A stretch of DNA of 16,919 bases from an uncultured Limnohabitans sp. (GTDB taxonomy: Bacteria > Pseudomonadota > Gammaproteobacteria > Burkholderiales > Burkholderiaceae_C): positions 1 through 16,919 of the forward strand of contig CALEYZ010000090.1 in NCBI GenBank assembly GCA_937928195.1, in the 5' to 3' direction. The position numbers and the translations under genes were made by a program. Under the pieces are notes generated by a model. It was not told the DNA's origin, did no database searches, and saw only the letters and a list, made by a program, of their open reading frames with translations. Positions 8,701 to 16,919 of this stretch are shown here, one piece after another. The stretch's first letter is position 1. Each line of letters begins with the position of its first letter.

Positions 8701-9077
8701 GCGTTACCGTCTTACCAACGCTTCCGGTTTTGCAAGCCCAACTGGTGTTGACACAGTGGTTGGCCGCTTACCTTCAGGCATGGTCACGACCGTTGCCCAT
8801 CACCTTCAAAGCTGGGTTGGCGTTCGCAGCCGAGCAAGCACGCCAATCGCAGTCTGACAAAGACCTTGACCCGCATCATGTGATCGACTTGGCCTTGGAC
8901 AAGGCCAGCAAAGCATTTCAAGACAGCTTTGCAGAAGACACTGACTTTGCACGCTCTTTGTATGTGCAGCGTTCATTCGACAATTTTGAACCACTTCGCT
9001 TGGGCTTGCCAGACTGGGCCCCCGTTTTGTATGCGGACCTGATTCGCACAGCCGTCATGGAAGGGGTGGCGACATGA
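5703..9077 (+). CDS. recC: Exodeoxyribonuclease V subunit gamma (RecC)
   Basis: RecC is the non-catalytic scaffold of RecBCD. It splits the DNA strands ahead of the motors and, in E. coli, reads the Chi sequence that switches the complex from degradation to RecA loading. The 1124-residue length is nearly that of E. coli RecC (1122). The N-terminus fits the family (VFHGNRLEDL at 11-20; LLVQSNGMKHWL at 41-52; LPSSFIWRMY at 72-81), as does the conserved LLGMNDGAYPR at 667-677 followed by the DRSRREDDRYLFLEA region. No Walker A is seen, as expected for its inactive helicase fold. No clear Shine-Dalgarno precedes the ATG. Its TGA overlaps the recB ATG in ATGA, implying translational coupling. The Chi specificity of this lineage cannot be read from the sequence. 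Confidence 0.96.
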   Translation: MAQAFHPGFMVFHGNRLEDLRDLTVGLILNHPLPPLVPETLLVQSNGMKHWLEMALADDSAMGICAATQTELPSSFIWRMYRLVLGQDVVPVAMPFDKQALVWRLWRLLPAFAKTYQVEPLMAYVNNDVLGRQRYQLAQQVADVFDGYQSYRADWLSDWAKGHFVLHHQGERKALAPEQLWQAQLWQLLQQDVLQTQTPELAAQCLSRSEVHSQFMRKIEQAHAVMPEGLPPRIVVFGISNLPLQVVEALAALGRWCQVILMVQNPCQEYWGHDMDLVAQKHALLASWGQQGRDYLHALERFDQPEHALGLMSKQSFFVDPADTQAPTRLQQVQSDILNLKPMPDTPEPLADDGSLQMVQAHSAQREVEILHDRLWDWFDQNPTWKPTDVMVMVPDMATFASHIQAVFGRFHAQHPRHIPFSVADTTPRQVPLVQALEFLLNLPEARVTLSDWLSLFEVSAVRAKFQMDEADVQTLKAWLQAAAVRWGLDPAHRQQWGMPSNMPHAKQNTWAYGLERLLLGYAAGQAEGGASWQGVLPLPQVAGLSALKVGYLAAWLDSVAISLEQLSAEHTPADWCAVMHALLARFFEADNEADERLLLRLKQELTQWHSLCDQAGLSEPLPLTVVREHWLSGLESAGLQQRFFGGGVQFSTLMPMRAIPFKGLCLLGMNDGAYPRQSTPRDFDLMTDHWRAGDRSRREDDRYLFLEAFLSAREKLYISWQGRRSTDNQAMPPSVLVSQLRDALKARFTPETQAVLQPLQAFSAQYFKPNADFFTYADDWETAQQIQSPAQSSSVVNVMPEGDMPQITEWPIAECMRLLKQPVEIYWRSRLGVQLIGPEEALQDDENFVLTGLERYALGRALLEAPDIDQQFEAEKLAGQLPMGAAGQLGLKQQYDAALRVKDRASTYFELYPMELPTQSIALDVTMPWGDVRISADVPGLRQGDAGCLQMTLRPGAVATGQKEQQTPRADVLVNLWPQHVLLCAAGWDVRTVAVGLDGVTVLPTLPVLQAQLVLTQWLAAYLQAWSRPLPITFKAGLAFAAEQARQSQSDKDLDPHHVIDLALDKASKAFQDSFAEDTDFARSLYVQRSFDNFEPLRLGLPDWAPVLYADLIRTAVMEGVAT

Positions 9078-12000
9078 AGCCCTTGGTGACTCAAAAGCTC
9101 GATGTGTTGGCCTTGCCCCTGCAAGGCATTCAACTCATTGAGGCCAGTGCAGGCACGGGTAAAACCTGGACCTTGGCCGCCTTGTATGTGCGCCTGATTC
9201 TGGGCCATGGATGGCAAGGGCAGGGCTTGATGCCGCCGCAAATTTTGGTCATGACGTTCACCGAAGCGGCCACGGCCGAGCTGAGGGATCGCATCCGCGA
9301 GCGCTTGGCCCAAGCAGCACAGTTTTTCAGGGGTCAACTGAAGGAGGCTGATGACTTTTTGCGGCACTTGCAAACTGCGTTGGGCACGGATCGGAACAGC
9401 GACCACGCTGCGCGCTTGGACGAGGCGGCGCAATGGATGGACGAAGCCGCCATTTACACCATTCACAGTTGGTCAAGTCGCATGTTGCGGCAGCACGCTT
9501 TTGACAGTCAAAGTTTGTTTGATCAAAAACGTTTGGACGACGCACCCGCTTTGAAACTGAAGTTGGTGAAAGATTATTGGCGAGAATTTGTATACCCATT
9601 GGAGGCCAAACAACTGGGTGCTATGAAGGCCTTGGGTACAAGCCCTGAGGCCTTGCTCAAGAACATTCAATCGCTGTGGCAAAAATTTGAAAAAACACCC
9701 GGTGGATTTCCAGATGCAGCGCAAGACCCCGATCCGAAGGCCGCACTGAACGCGTGGTCGCAGTGGCAGGATACATGCTTGCATTTGGAGGCCACGGCCC
9801 GGCAGTTGTTGGCCACCCACATGCAATCTGCACTGAGCCTGCTGGCCAAAGCCCTCGACAAAGACCTCAAAGGGAACATTTACGTTGCCAAAAGGCACGC
9901 CTACTTTGTCTCGCATTTGTCGGAGTGGGCTTCAGGTGAGGATGGAGACATCGAAACCCTGAAAAAATTCACTCTGGACAAGCTCAATGCCAGCTTGAAA
10001 AAAGGCGTGCCTCCCATGGACGATGTGCACGGCGTGTGGACGGCCATCGGCGAATGGATGCTGCAACGCGACGCTGAACCTGACATTGGATTTGACTTGC
10101 TTCGGCATGCTGCCGTTCAAGTCGGCCGTGCTTATTTGCAACAAAAGAAGCGCTTGGCCAGTTTCGATTTTTCTGATTTGTTGCAACGCCTGCATGCGGC
10201 CCTTCATGCCGAAGGCACTCGGCTGCCGCAGATGATTCGGGCGCAATTTCCAGTGGCCATGGTGGACGAGTTTCAAGACACCGATCCATGGCAATACGAG
10301 TCGCTGTCGCGTATTTATGGCCATGCTGCCGTCGCCGGTCAAGCTGCCGAGCAGGTCGCCAGTGCGTTCTTGATGATCGGCGATCCCAAACAAGCCATTT
10401 ACAGTTTCCGTGGCGCCGACTTGCAAACTTACCTGAACGCACGTCACACCGCCGAATCGATTTGGACACTCACAGATAATTTCCGCTCAAGCCAAGAAGT
10501 GGTGAATGCCGTCAATCATCTTTTCAGTGCGGCAACAAAACCATTTGGTGAGGTGCCATTTGAGTCTGTCCAAACACCCATGCCCGCCAAAGCGGCCAGT
10601 CTTCGCACGGCCGATGGTCAAAAATTGCCAGCACTCACTGTTTGGCATTTGGATTCAGAAAAGCCGCTGAGTGGCACGCAATACGGCGACGCGATGGCGC
10701 AGGTTTGCGCCACCCAAATGGTTGCGCTGCTGAATGATCGTGTGGCGCAGCCCGGCCAAATGGCCGTCCTGGTCAGAGACGGCAACGAAGCCAAAAAAAT
10801 TCGCCACGCCCTGGCCCAGCGTGGCGTGCGCAGTGTGTACTTGTCTGACCGCGACAGTGTGTACGCCACCCGAGAAGCGCTCGACTTGGCGTGCATTTTG
10901 GAAGCCGTCTTGAAAGCGCGCAACGCCAAACTGCTGCGTGCAGCGCTCACCACCCGAACTTTGTGCCTCAGCCTGACTGAAATCGAACACGTGTTCAAGT
11001 CTGAAGATGTGTGGGACATGTGGGTCGAGCGTTTCAATGCGTGGCATCAGACCTGGCAACGCCAAGGCTTTTTGCCCATGCTCTACAAAATGGTGCATGA
11101 GCAAGACATGGGTCGTCGCATGCAAGCTGAAGGCGATACCGCCGAACGGCGCTTGACCAATCTCTTGCACCTGGGTGAGTTGCTGCAATCGGCCAGCCTC
11201 AGTTTGCAAGGTGAGACGGCCTTGCTGCGTTTCCTGACCGATCAATTGGCCAATCCTCAAACACAAGGTGAAGCGGCCCAAATGCGGCTGGAGACCGATG
11301 CGGCGCTGGTGCAAGTCATCACCTTTCACAAAGCCAAAGGCTTGCAGTACCCCTTGGTCTTTTTGCCCTTTGTGTCCAATTTCAGAGAAGACAAAGACGA
11401 TTCACTCCGATCGCCTGAAGAGCGATTGCAAGAGGACATTCGCTTGTTGTACGTGGCTTTGACGCGCGCGCAGCAAGCGATGTGGATGGGCGTGGCGCAA
11501 CGAAAAGATGATTTCAAGGCCAAAGAGACGCAAGCCCAGAGCGCCATCAGCGTGTTGTTGGGGCGAACTTCAGCCGATGACTTGCAAGAAAAATTGCAGG
11601 CCTGGGCACGCTGCGACGACATTGCCCTTGTCCGTGCACCCGAAGCCGATGTCAATGTGCATGTGCCCCTTCAGTCCGCGCATACAGACGCCCCCACGCC
11701 GGCAAGGCAGCCCACGCGCACCTTGCCTCGCGCTGGTTGGACAGCCAGTTTCAGCGGGTTGACACGCAATTTAACGGATGCCCATTCACCTTCATCCGAT
11801 TCTGGGTTGGCAAGAGAAGAACGCTGGTTAGATGCCCAAATCGACAACCCGGTTCACAACGACTTTCAAAATGACGTGAGTGAACTTGGCGAACAAGCGC
11901 TGGCAATAGCGGCGCCACCGCAGTACAACGATTTCCCAGCAGGCAGCGCCTACGGTACCTTGCTGCACGACTTGTTTGAATGGCAACTCAAAGAAGCCTG

Positions 12001-12688
12001 GCCCATCCTGCAAGACCCACAGTCGCTGCCCGTCGAAACCAAACTCCGCTGGCAGCGCTGGTGGCAAACCCAAGCCGAGAGCCTGCAGCTGAGCCCCGAG
12101 CACCAAGCCCTGTGCCTCCAACTCATCCGCCAATGTGCCGCCGCTCAATTGGGGTCAGATCAACATTGTTTGAGCTTGTCGCAACTCAACAGCCAAAACG
12201 CCTGGCCCGAAATGGGCTTCACCTTCAAAACACATGGTGTTTCAACACAGCACATGGACCGCTTGATTTGCGATGCCTTGCATCCCGGGCAAACCCGTCC
12301 CAGTTTGCAAACGCAACAACTGAATGGCTTGCTCACAGGGTTCATGGACATTGTGTTGGAACACCAAGGTCGTTACTACGTGCTCGACTACAAGTCGAAC
12401 AAGTTACCGAGCTACAGCTTAGACAAGCTCACTGGCAGCATGCTGAGCCATCGCTACGACGTGCAATACACCTTGTACATCGTGGCTGTGCACCGTCTAT
12501 TAAAGTCGCGCTTGAAAGATTACAGCTACGAGCAGCACATGGGCGGTGCCATCTACCTTTACTTGCGCGGCATTGACCAGGAAGGGCAGGGCGTGTACTT
12601 CAGTCGTCCCCCGTTCGAGCTGATTGATGCACTCGACAAGGCTTTCAAGTTGCATTCGCCTGCGACAGAGAAAGGTGCCTTGGCATGA
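9074..12688 (+). CDS. recB: Exodeoxyribonuclease V subunit beta (RecB), helicase-nuclease
   Basis: RecB is the 3'-5' helicase and the only nuclease of RecBCD; it resects double-strand breaks and loads RecA. The 1204-residue protein (E. coli 1180) has a UvrD-type helicase core: Walker A AGTGKT (26-31), Ia TFTEAATAELRDRI (61-74), Walker B VDEFQDTDPWQYE (397-409), motif III GDPKQAIYSFRGAD (436-449), motif V region VITFHKAKGLQYP (748-760) and motif VI LLYVALTRAQQAMW (791-804). The C-terminal nuclease retains His965, Asp1092, Asp1105 and Lys1107. The last three have the spacing of E. coli Asp1067, Asp1080 and Lys1082, so the nuclease should be active. It overlaps recC and recD by ATGA at both ends. 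Nothing appears truncated. Confidence 0.97.
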   Translation: MKPLVTQKLDVLALPLQGIQLIEASAGTGKTWTLAALYVRLILGHGWQGQGLMPPQILVMTFTEAATAELRDRIRERLAQAAQFFRGQLKEADDFLRHLQTALGTDRNSDHAARLDEAAQWMDEAAIYTIHSWSSRMLRQHAFDSQSLFDQKRLDDAPALKLKLVKDYWREFVYPLEAKQLGAMKALGTSPEALLKNIQSLWQKFEKTPGGFPDAAQDPDPKAALNAWSQWQDTCLHLEATARQLLATHMQSALSLLAKALDKDLKGNIYVAKRHAYFVSHLSEWASGEDGDIETLKKFTLDKLNASLKKGVPPMDDVHGVWTAIGEWMLQRDAEPDIGFDLLRHAAVQVGRAYLQQKKRLASFDFSDLLQRLHAALHAEGTRLPQMIRAQFPVAMVDEFQDTDPWQYESLSRIYGHAAVAGQAAEQVASAFLMIGDPKQAIYSFRGADLQTYLNARHTAESIWTLTDNFRSSQEVVNAVNHLFSAATKPFGEVPFESVQTPMPAKAASLRTADGQKLPALTVWHLDSEKPLSGTQYGDAMAQVCATQMVALLNDRVAQPGQMAVLVRDGNEAKKIRHALAQRGVRSVYLSDRDSVYATREALDLACILEAVLKARNAKLLRAALTTRTLCLSLTEIEHVFKSEDVWDMWVERFNAWHQTWQRQGFLPMLYKMVHEQDMGRRMQAEGDTAERRLTNLLHLGELLQSASLSLQGETALLRFLTDQLANPQTQGEAAQMRLETDAALVQVITFHKAKGLQYPLVFLPFVSNFREDKDDSLRSPEERLQEDIRLLYVALTRAQQAMWMGVAQRKDDFKAKETQAQSAISVLLGRTSADDLQEKLQAWARCDDIALVRAPEADVNVHVPLQSAHTDAPTPARQPTRTLPRAGWTASFSGLTRNLTDAHSPSSDSGLAREERWLDAQIDNPVHNDFQNDVSELGEQALAIAAPPQYNDFPAGSAYGTLLHDLFEWQLKEAWPILQDPQSLPVETKLRWQRWWQTQAESLQLSPEHQALCLQLIRQCAAAQLGSDQHCLSLSQLNSQNAWPEMGFTFKTHGVSTQHMDRLICDALHPGQTRPSLQTQQLNGLLTGFMDIVLEHQGRYYVLDYKSNKLPSYSLDKLTGSMLSHRYDVQYTLYIVAVHRLLKSRLKDYSYEQHMGGAIYLYLRGIDQEGQGVYFSRPPFELIDALDKAFKLHSPATEKGALA

Positions 12689-14661
12689 CAAGCTTTCCAC
12701 GTGCTGCCCAAAATTTGGCGGTGCCACAACCAGCATCGGTCATGGTCACTTGGCCCTGGACCGCTTTGGATGTGGCGTGGCTGAAATTTTTAAAGTCTCA
12801 TCAGGCCAGTACCCATGCCTTGCATGATTTGCTGGCCTTGTTGGTGAGTCATCAGATGGGGCGCGGTCATGCTTGCTTGGACCTTGAAAGTTTGTGGCAT
12901 GACGCAGCTCATTTGCTCGACTGGTCTGATGCGCAGATCAAATCGCTGAACCAGTCTGCTGCGGTCGCCCGCAACAATGCAGAACCCGTTGACTTGTTTT
13001 CACCCGCGGTGAACCCTTGGGCAGAGGCCGCCCAAACGCTACCTTGGGCCATGGGCGATCATTCGCCCTTGGTGTTGTCGTTGCAAGAAGATGGACAAGC
13101 CCAACGCGTTTACCTGAGGCGAGCATGGCACGCTGAGCAAACCATTCAAACCGCCATTCAATGGCGTTTGGCGACGCCCTTTGAAGTGCCACACGACACA
13201 GCTGAAAAATTAGATGCTTTGTTTGGTCCAGAAGGTGACGCAACAGATTGGCAGCGCATTGCCTGTGCCAAAGCATTGCGTGCAGGGCTTACGCTCATCA
13301 CAGGGGGGCCTGGCACCGGCAAAACCACCACGGTGGTTCGCCTGTTGGCGCTACTTCAGCGTGCCGCACGCGATCGCCAACAGGCCTTGCGAATTCATTT
13401 GGCGGCGCCTACAGGCAAGGCTGCCAGTCGCTTGAGTGCGTCGATTCAATCGGCCTTGGCCAGCTTGCCGGAGGGCTGGGCTGAAGGCATCCCATCTCAA
13501 GCGGTCACTTTGCACCAATTGCTGCAATACAACCCAGACGCCGCAGCCAAGCCTGCCCCCCTCTTGGCCACTGACCTCGTGGTGGTGGATGAAGCATCCA
13601 TGATTGATCTGGAGCTCATGGCGCGTTTGATGCGCTGTGTGCCTGCGCAGGCTCGCTTGGTGTTGTTGGGCGACAAAGACCAGTTGGCATCTGTGGAAGC
13701 TGGCGCCGTATGGTCACAATTGTGCGAGGGTGCCCAGCAATCGGATGACAACACGCAGGCGCGCAGCGGGCAAGCCCTTGCGTTGCCGGAACAAACAGCG
13801 GTGCTGCATGTCAGCCGTCGTTTCCATCAACACAGTGCCATTGGCCAGTGGGCCAAATTGATCAATGAGGGGCAACGTGACGCCCTCAAAGCCTGCTGGC
13901 AGGCCTTGCCCACTGCCGATGCGCTGACTGCAGAGCAAGCGCCAGAAATGCTGCGATGGCCCGATGCCTGGCGTGAGAGGCCTCATGCGCAATTGCATCC
14001 CGCCGTGGTCACAAGCCTTCGGTCCGGTTGGGCTAATTGGTTGTCTCTGTTGAACCCGTTGCGACAAACAGGTGCTGTCTGCGACAGCACACAAGCCTTG
14101 CAATTGCTCAACAGTTTCAGCGAATTTCAGGTGCTTTGCGCCCTGCGTCAAGGTGCTTGGGGCGTGCAGACCTTGAACGATCGCATTGCGGTGGCACTGG
14201 GTTTATCGCCTGCCGGTGACAAAGGCGTGCAGCAGGCTGCGGCACACGATGGATGGTTTGTGGGCCGTCCCATCATGGTGACGCGCAACGACTATCATTT
14301 GAATTTGATGAACGGCGATGTCGGTCAATGCTTGCCCACGGCCCATGGCTTGCGTGTGGCGTTCCCCGATGGCAAAGGCGGCGTGAGATGGGTGCTGCCT
14401 TCTCGCTTGGATGCGGTTGAAACCGTGTGGGCCATGACGGTGCACAAATCGCAGGGCTCAGAGTACGACCATGTGCTGATGGTGTTACCCGACAAAGATG
14501 CGCCTGTGCTCACGCGAGAGTTAATTTACACCGGTGTGACACGGGCTAAATCACGTCTCAGTTGGTGGGTTCCCAATCCCGCTGTTCTGTGGACCGCGGT
14601 GACGCAACGTGTGGTCCGCAGTGGTGGCTTGGCGGACGCCCTGTTTCATCGGTCAAAATAA
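12685..14661 (+). CDS. recD: Exodeoxyribonuclease V subunit alpha (RecD), 5'-3' helicase
   Basis: RecD is the fast 5'-3' motor of RecBCD and belongs to helicase superfamily 1B. The 658-residue product is somewhat longer than E. coli RecD (608). An N-terminal ~190 residues, expected to contact RecC, precede Walker A GGPGTGKT (207-214, Lys213). Walker B VVVDEASMID begins near residue 299 (Asp302, Glu303), followed by VLLGDKDQLASVEAGAVW. The C-terminal helicase motifs include TVHKSQGSEYDHVLMV and ELIYTGVTRAKSRL. It is the last gene of the ATGA-linked operon and starts inside the end of recB. A stretch of six Gs (13303-13308) lies in the Walker A codons, with the frame intact on both sides. A separate gene for a nuclease follows after 85 bases. 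Confidence 0.96.
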   Translation: MTSFPRAAQNLAVPQPASVMVTWPWTALDVAWLKFLKSHQASTHALHDLLALLVSHQMGRGHACLDLESLWHDAAHLLDWSDAQIKSLNQSAAVARNNAEPVDLFSPAVNPWAEAAQTLPWAMGDHSPLVLSLQEDGQAQRVYLRRAWHAEQTIQTAIQWRLATPFEVPHDTAEKLDALFGPEGDATDWQRIACAKALRAGLTLITGGPGTGKTTTVVRLLALLQRAARDRQQALRIHLAAPTGKAASRLSASIQSALASLPEGWAEGIPSQAVTLHQLLQYNPDAAAKPAPLLATDLVVVDEASMIDLELMARLMRCVPAQARLVLLGDKDQLASVEAGAVWSQLCEGAQQSDDNTQARSGQALALPEQTAVLHVSRRFHQHSAIGQWAKLINEGQRDALKACWQALPTADALTAEQAPEMLRWPDAWRERPHAQLHPAVVTSLRSGWANWLSLLNPLRQTGAVCDSTQALQLLNSFSEFQVLCALRQGAWGVQTLNDRIAVALGLSPAGDKGVQQAAAHDGWFVGRPIMVTRNDYHLNLMNGDVGQCLPTAHGLRVAFPDGKGGVRWVLPSRLDAVETVWAMTVHKSQGSEYDHVLMVLPDKDAPVLTRELIYTGVTRAKSRLSWWVPNPAVLWTAVTQRVVRSGGLADALFHRSK

Positions 14662-14746
14662 GGCTTTGTTGCTGGCTTTCAGTTGAACCGCTTCTGCAAA
14701 CCCTTTGACGCGCCATGACGCACTTTGACACCCTCTAGACCCGCCA

Positions 14747-15769
14747 ATGACCCAACTCCAATTTGATTTGCTAGACAATGTGCCTGAACCAAACAGTGCG
14801 CCAAACAGTGCGCCAAACACTGCCCCAAGTGCGGTGACAACCCAAAAGAATGACATGAATTTTGACGTCATGGCTGACCAACTGTCGGCACACCCCGATT
14901 ACAAAGTGAAGCGACGCTTGGTACCTGTTTTGAATTTTGGTGCGGGCACAGGTGGCCCCACCAAGCGCGTCTTAATTTTGGACACCGAAACCACAGGCTT
15001 GGATTGGCGTGCCGAAAACATCATCGAGTTGGCCATGCTGGCCGTGGACGTTGACCTGCAAACGGGGCAACCCGTGGGCGAGGTCGAGGTTTATGAAGAC
15101 TTTGAAGATCCGGGGCGTCCCATCCCGCCTGAAATCGTGAAGCTCACAGGCATCACCAGCAAAGATGTCAAAGGTCAAAAGCTGAACGAGGCCACAATCA
15201 AAGACATGGTGGAACGCGCCGACCTCATCGTGGCACACAACGCGGGCTTTGACCGCCCCTTTGTCGAAAACCGACTGAGTGTGTTTGAGCACAAGGCCTG
15301 GGCTTGTTCGTTTCAAGGCATTGATTGGAAAGCACAAGGTTTGGGCTCGGCCAAACTTGAGTTTTTGTGCAGTGAACTGGGTTGGTTTTATGACGCCCAC
15401 CGCGCCCAAGTCGATTGCCACGCTTTGCTGCGCGTTTTGGCCTCACCCCTCAAGACCGACAACCCAGACGTCAGCCTCACGGGCCTTCAGCAGCTTTTCA
15501 AAACGGCTGAAAACGCACGCACCGTGGTCAAAGCCTTTGGCTCACCCTTTGAGACCAAAGACAAGCTCAAAGCCCGAGGCTACCGCTGGGATGCGGAGTC
15601 CAAGGTTTGGTACACCGCAGTGAAATCGACGGAGGCCTTGGATGCCGAGGCTGAATGGCTTAAATCTGAGGTTTATGGCGGGCGAGCGGCCCGAATTGGG
15701 CTGGAAACCCAGGATGCCTTGGTCCAGTTTTCCAGCCGAAGTGGCAAATCAGGCGACCGCATCCTGTAA
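14747..15769 (+). CDS. DnaQ-fold DEDDh 3'-5' exonuclease
   Basis: A 340-residue exonuclease-like protein of the DnaQ/RNase T superfamily. Catalytic residues of the DEDDh type are all present: Asp79 and Glu81 in ILDTETTGLD, the ExoII Asp169 in AHNAGFDRPF, and His218 and Asp223 in HRAQVDCHALL. It should remove nucleotides from DNA or RNA 3' ends using two metal ions. Residues 1-55 are poorly conserved-looking and carry PNSAPNSAPNTAPSA from a 12-bp tandem repeat. The C-terminal part (about 264-310) contains KDKLKARGYRWD and VWYTAV, an add-on module that may bind nucleic acid. The ATG at 14747 has no strong Shine-Dalgarno; in-frame ATGs at codons 37 and 42 are alternatives. It lies 85 bases after recD in the same direction, but no functional link is proven. 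It is too different in layout to be called the Pol III epsilon subunit. Confidence 0.88.
   Translation: MTQLQFDLLDNVPEPNSAPNSAPNTAPSAVTTQKNDMNFDVMADQLSAHPDYKVKRRLVPVLNFGAGTGGPTKRVLILDTETTGLDWRAENIIELAMLAVDVDLQTGQPVGEVEVYEDFEDPGRPIPPEIVKLTGITSKDVKGQKLNEATIKDMVERADLIVAHNAGFDRPFVENRLSVFEHKAWACSFQGIDWKAQGLGSAKLEFLCSELGWFYDAHRAQVDCHALLRVLASPLKTDNPDVSLTGLQQLFKTAENARTVVKAFGSPFETKDKLKARGYRWDAESKVWYTAVKSTEALDAEAEWLKSEVYGGRAARIGLETQDALVQFSSRSGKSGDRIL
14789..14824 (+). repeat. Three tandem 12-bp repeats in the exonuclease N-terminus
   Basis: CCAAACAGTGCG occurs at 14789-14800 and 14801-14812, with an imperfect third copy CCAAACACTGCC at 14813-14824. The unit is a multiple of three and codes for repeating PNSA/PNTA, so gain or loss of copies would keep the frame and only change the length of a likely flexible linker. 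Confidence 0.85.
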
Positions 15770-15816
15770 TTTGAAAGATTTCGAGCACGCTAAAGGTGGA
15801 GTAGGGCGCCAAAGAC

Positions 15817-15825
15817 TGGGATAAT
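15817..15825 (+). promoter_or_regulatory. Candidate extended -10 promoter for ettA
   Basis: TGG followed by GATAAT gives an extended -10 (TGn plus a five-of-six match to TATAAT). It sits in the 129-base gap between the exonuclease and ettA, about 74 bases before the ettA start. No good -35 is seen 17 bases upstream, which an extended -10 can tolerate. The gap contains no recognisable terminator for the upstream gene. Confidence 0.5.
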
Positions 15826-15831
15826 CGCGGG

Positions 15832-15860
15832 TTCGGGAATTTATCTTTTCCATTCCGGAA
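15832..15860 (+). promoter_or_regulatory. Inverted repeat in the ettA leader
   Basis: TTCGGGAAT (15832-15840) and ATTCCGGAA (15852-15860) are inverted copies with one mismatch, around an 11-base pyrimidine-rich loop. If transcription starts from the proposed -10, this dyad lies at or just after the transcription start and could be an operator or a leader hairpin. Confidence 0.35.
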
Positions 15861-15898
15861 AATGCACATTCCCCTCCCTTTTGAAGAGCATCCCAGCC

Positions 15899-16919
15899 AT
15901 GGCCCAATACGTTTTTTCCATGAACCGCGTCGGCAAGATCGTGCCGCCGAAGCGTCAAATTCTCAAAGACATTTCTCTCAGCTTCTTCCCAGGCGCCAAA
16001 ATTGGTGTGCTCGGTTTGAACGGTTCTGGCAAGTCGACCTTGCTGAAAATCATGGCCGGCATCGACAAAGAGATTGAGGGCGAAGCCATTCCCATGGCCG
16101 GCCTCAAAATCGGCTATCTGCCGCAAGAGCCCCAAATGGACCCCAACGAAACCGTGCGTGAAGCGGTTGAAGGTGGCATGGGTGAAGTGAAGGCCGCGCA
16201 AGCCCGCCTCGAAGAAGTCTATGCAGCCTATGCTGAAGAAGACGCCGATTTCGACGCCCTTGCAGCCGAGCAAGCCAAGTTGGAAGCCATCATCTCCACA
16301 GCAGGCGATGCCTCCGACCACCAACTCGAAATTGCCGCAGACGCGTTGCGTTTGCCCCCATGGGATGCGGTCATTGGCAAACTCTCTGGTGGTGAAAAAC
16401 GCCGCGTCGCTTTGTGCCGTTTGTTGCTCAGCCGCCCCGACATGTTGTTGCTCGACGAACCCACCAACCACTTGGACGCAGAAAGTGTTGACTGGCTCGA
16501 GTTGTTCTTGCAGCGTTTCCCCGGCACCGTGGTGGCCATCACCCACGATCGCTATTTCTTGGACAACGCCGCCGAATGGATTTTGGAATTGGACCGTGGC
16601 CACGGCATCCCTTACAAAGGCAACTACTCCACATGGTTGGAGCAAAAAGAAGCCCGCTTGGAGCAAGAGCAGCGCACCGAAGACGCTCGCACCAAGGCCA
16701 TGAAAAAGGAATTGGAATGGGCACGTTCCAATCCCAAAGGTCGTCAAGCCAAGAGCAAGGCCCGTTTGGCACGCTTCGAAGAATTGAGCGATTACGATTA
16801 TCAAAAACGCAATGAAACCCAGGAAATTTTCATTCCCGTGGCCGAGCGTTTGGGCAATGAGGTGTTTGAGTTCACCAACGTCAGCAAGTCCTTTGGCGAT
16901 CGTCTGCTGATCGACAACC
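15899..16919 (+). CDS. ettA: Energy-dependent translational throttle protein EttA (ABC-F), 3' end outside window
   Basis: EttA is a soluble ABC-F ATPase that binds the ribosomal E site and gates entry into the elongation cycle according to the ATP/ADP state. The 340 residues present align readily with E. coli EttA (555 residues) from the first residue: [20 protein letters not shown] versus MAQFVYTMHRVGKVVPPKRH. Visible parts: Walker [10 protein letters not shown] (39-47), an EttA-type arm insertion (about 94-139), signature LSGGE (162-166), Walker B LLLDEP (183-188, Glu187), H-loop ITHDRYF (214-220), and the linker between ATPase domains (about 241-305, with [17 protein letters not shown]). 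The second ATPase domain has just begun when the window ends. A weak GAAGAG lies about ten bases before the ATG. It begins a separate transcription unit, judging from the 129-base gap. Confidence 0.96.
   Translation, partial: MAQYVFSMNRVGKIVPPKRQILKDISLSFFPGAKIGVLGLNGSGKSTLLKIMAGIDKEIEGEAIPMAGLKIGYLPQEPQMDPNETVREAVEGGMGEVKAAQARLEEVYAAYAEEDADFDALAAEQAKLEAIISTAGDASDHQLEIAADALRLPPWDAVIGKLSGGEKRRVALCRLLLSRPDMLLLDEPTNHLDAESVDWLELFLQRFPGTVVAITHDRYFLDNAAEWILELDRGHGIPYKGNYSTWLEQKEARLEQEQRTEDARTKAMKKELEWARSNPKGRQAKSKARLARFEELSDYDYQKRNETQEIFIPVAERLGNEVFEFTNVSKSFGDRLLIDN

Noticed and set aside
13303..13308. Run of six Gs inside the recD Walker A codons, considered as a slippage or phase-variation site.
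   Set aside because: The tract is short, the frame is intact on both sides, and Gly-Gly codons of the P-loop explain it.
5703..14661. The recC-recB-recD cluster considered as a novel defence system.
   Set aside because: All three proteins show the expected lengths, order-specific motifs and catalytic residues of ordinary RecBCD; no extra defence gene is embedded.
14789..14824. The 12-bp tandem repeats, considered as a possible CRISPR-like or replication iteron array.
   Set aside because: There are only three copies, without spacers, inside a coding frame; they simply encode an Asn-Ser-Ala-Pro linker.
15749..16804. A 351-codon minus-strand open frame opposite ettA.
   Set aside because: Phe/Gly/Val-rich antisense shadow; the plus-strand EttA match is unambiguous over the same bases.

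Overview
The window looks like the chromosome of a beta-proteobacterium, most likely a Comamonadaceae member (Limnohabitans/Rhodoferax/Acidovorax type). This rests on the sequence style of the RhlE-type helicase, the EttA and RecBCD proteins and a ribosomal L16 start, judged from memory of these families and not by a search. No mobile element, tRNA, rRNA or CRISPR array is visible.

Layout. Minus strand, left end: the first 17 codons of rplP (ribosomal protein L16) run off the edge. Eleven bases upstream of it, on the same strand, ends a RhlE-type DEAD-box RNA helicase gene (64-1878). The last ~44 residues of this helicase read like the C-terminal tail of ribosomal protein S3 (rpsC), which is the normal gene upstream of rplP. 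The left edge is therefore probably a junction between a helicase locus and the S10 ribosomal protein operon: either a real rearrangement or an assembly chimera. This is the most unusual thing in the window.

Plus strand: after a ~290-base intergenic region with hairpins and a candidate promoter come a secreted family-3 solute-binding protein (2166-3008) and, 25 bases later, a membrane hybrid sensor kinase with two receiver domains (3034-5628). No ABC permease or ATPase accompanies the binding protein, so the pair may form a sensing module. Next is a tightly coupled recC-recB-recD operon (5703-14661, both junctions ATGA overlaps) encoding the RecBCD helicase-nuclease for double-strand-break repair. 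It is followed by a DEDDh 3'-5' exonuclease of the DnaQ fold (14747-15769). A candidate extended -10 promoter then precedes ettA (15899 onward), the ribosome-associated ABC-F ATPase, which is cut by the right edge after 340 codons.

Apart from the left-hand junction and the binding-protein/kinase pair, the content is ordinary housekeeping: RNA remodelling, translation, signalling and DNA repair.
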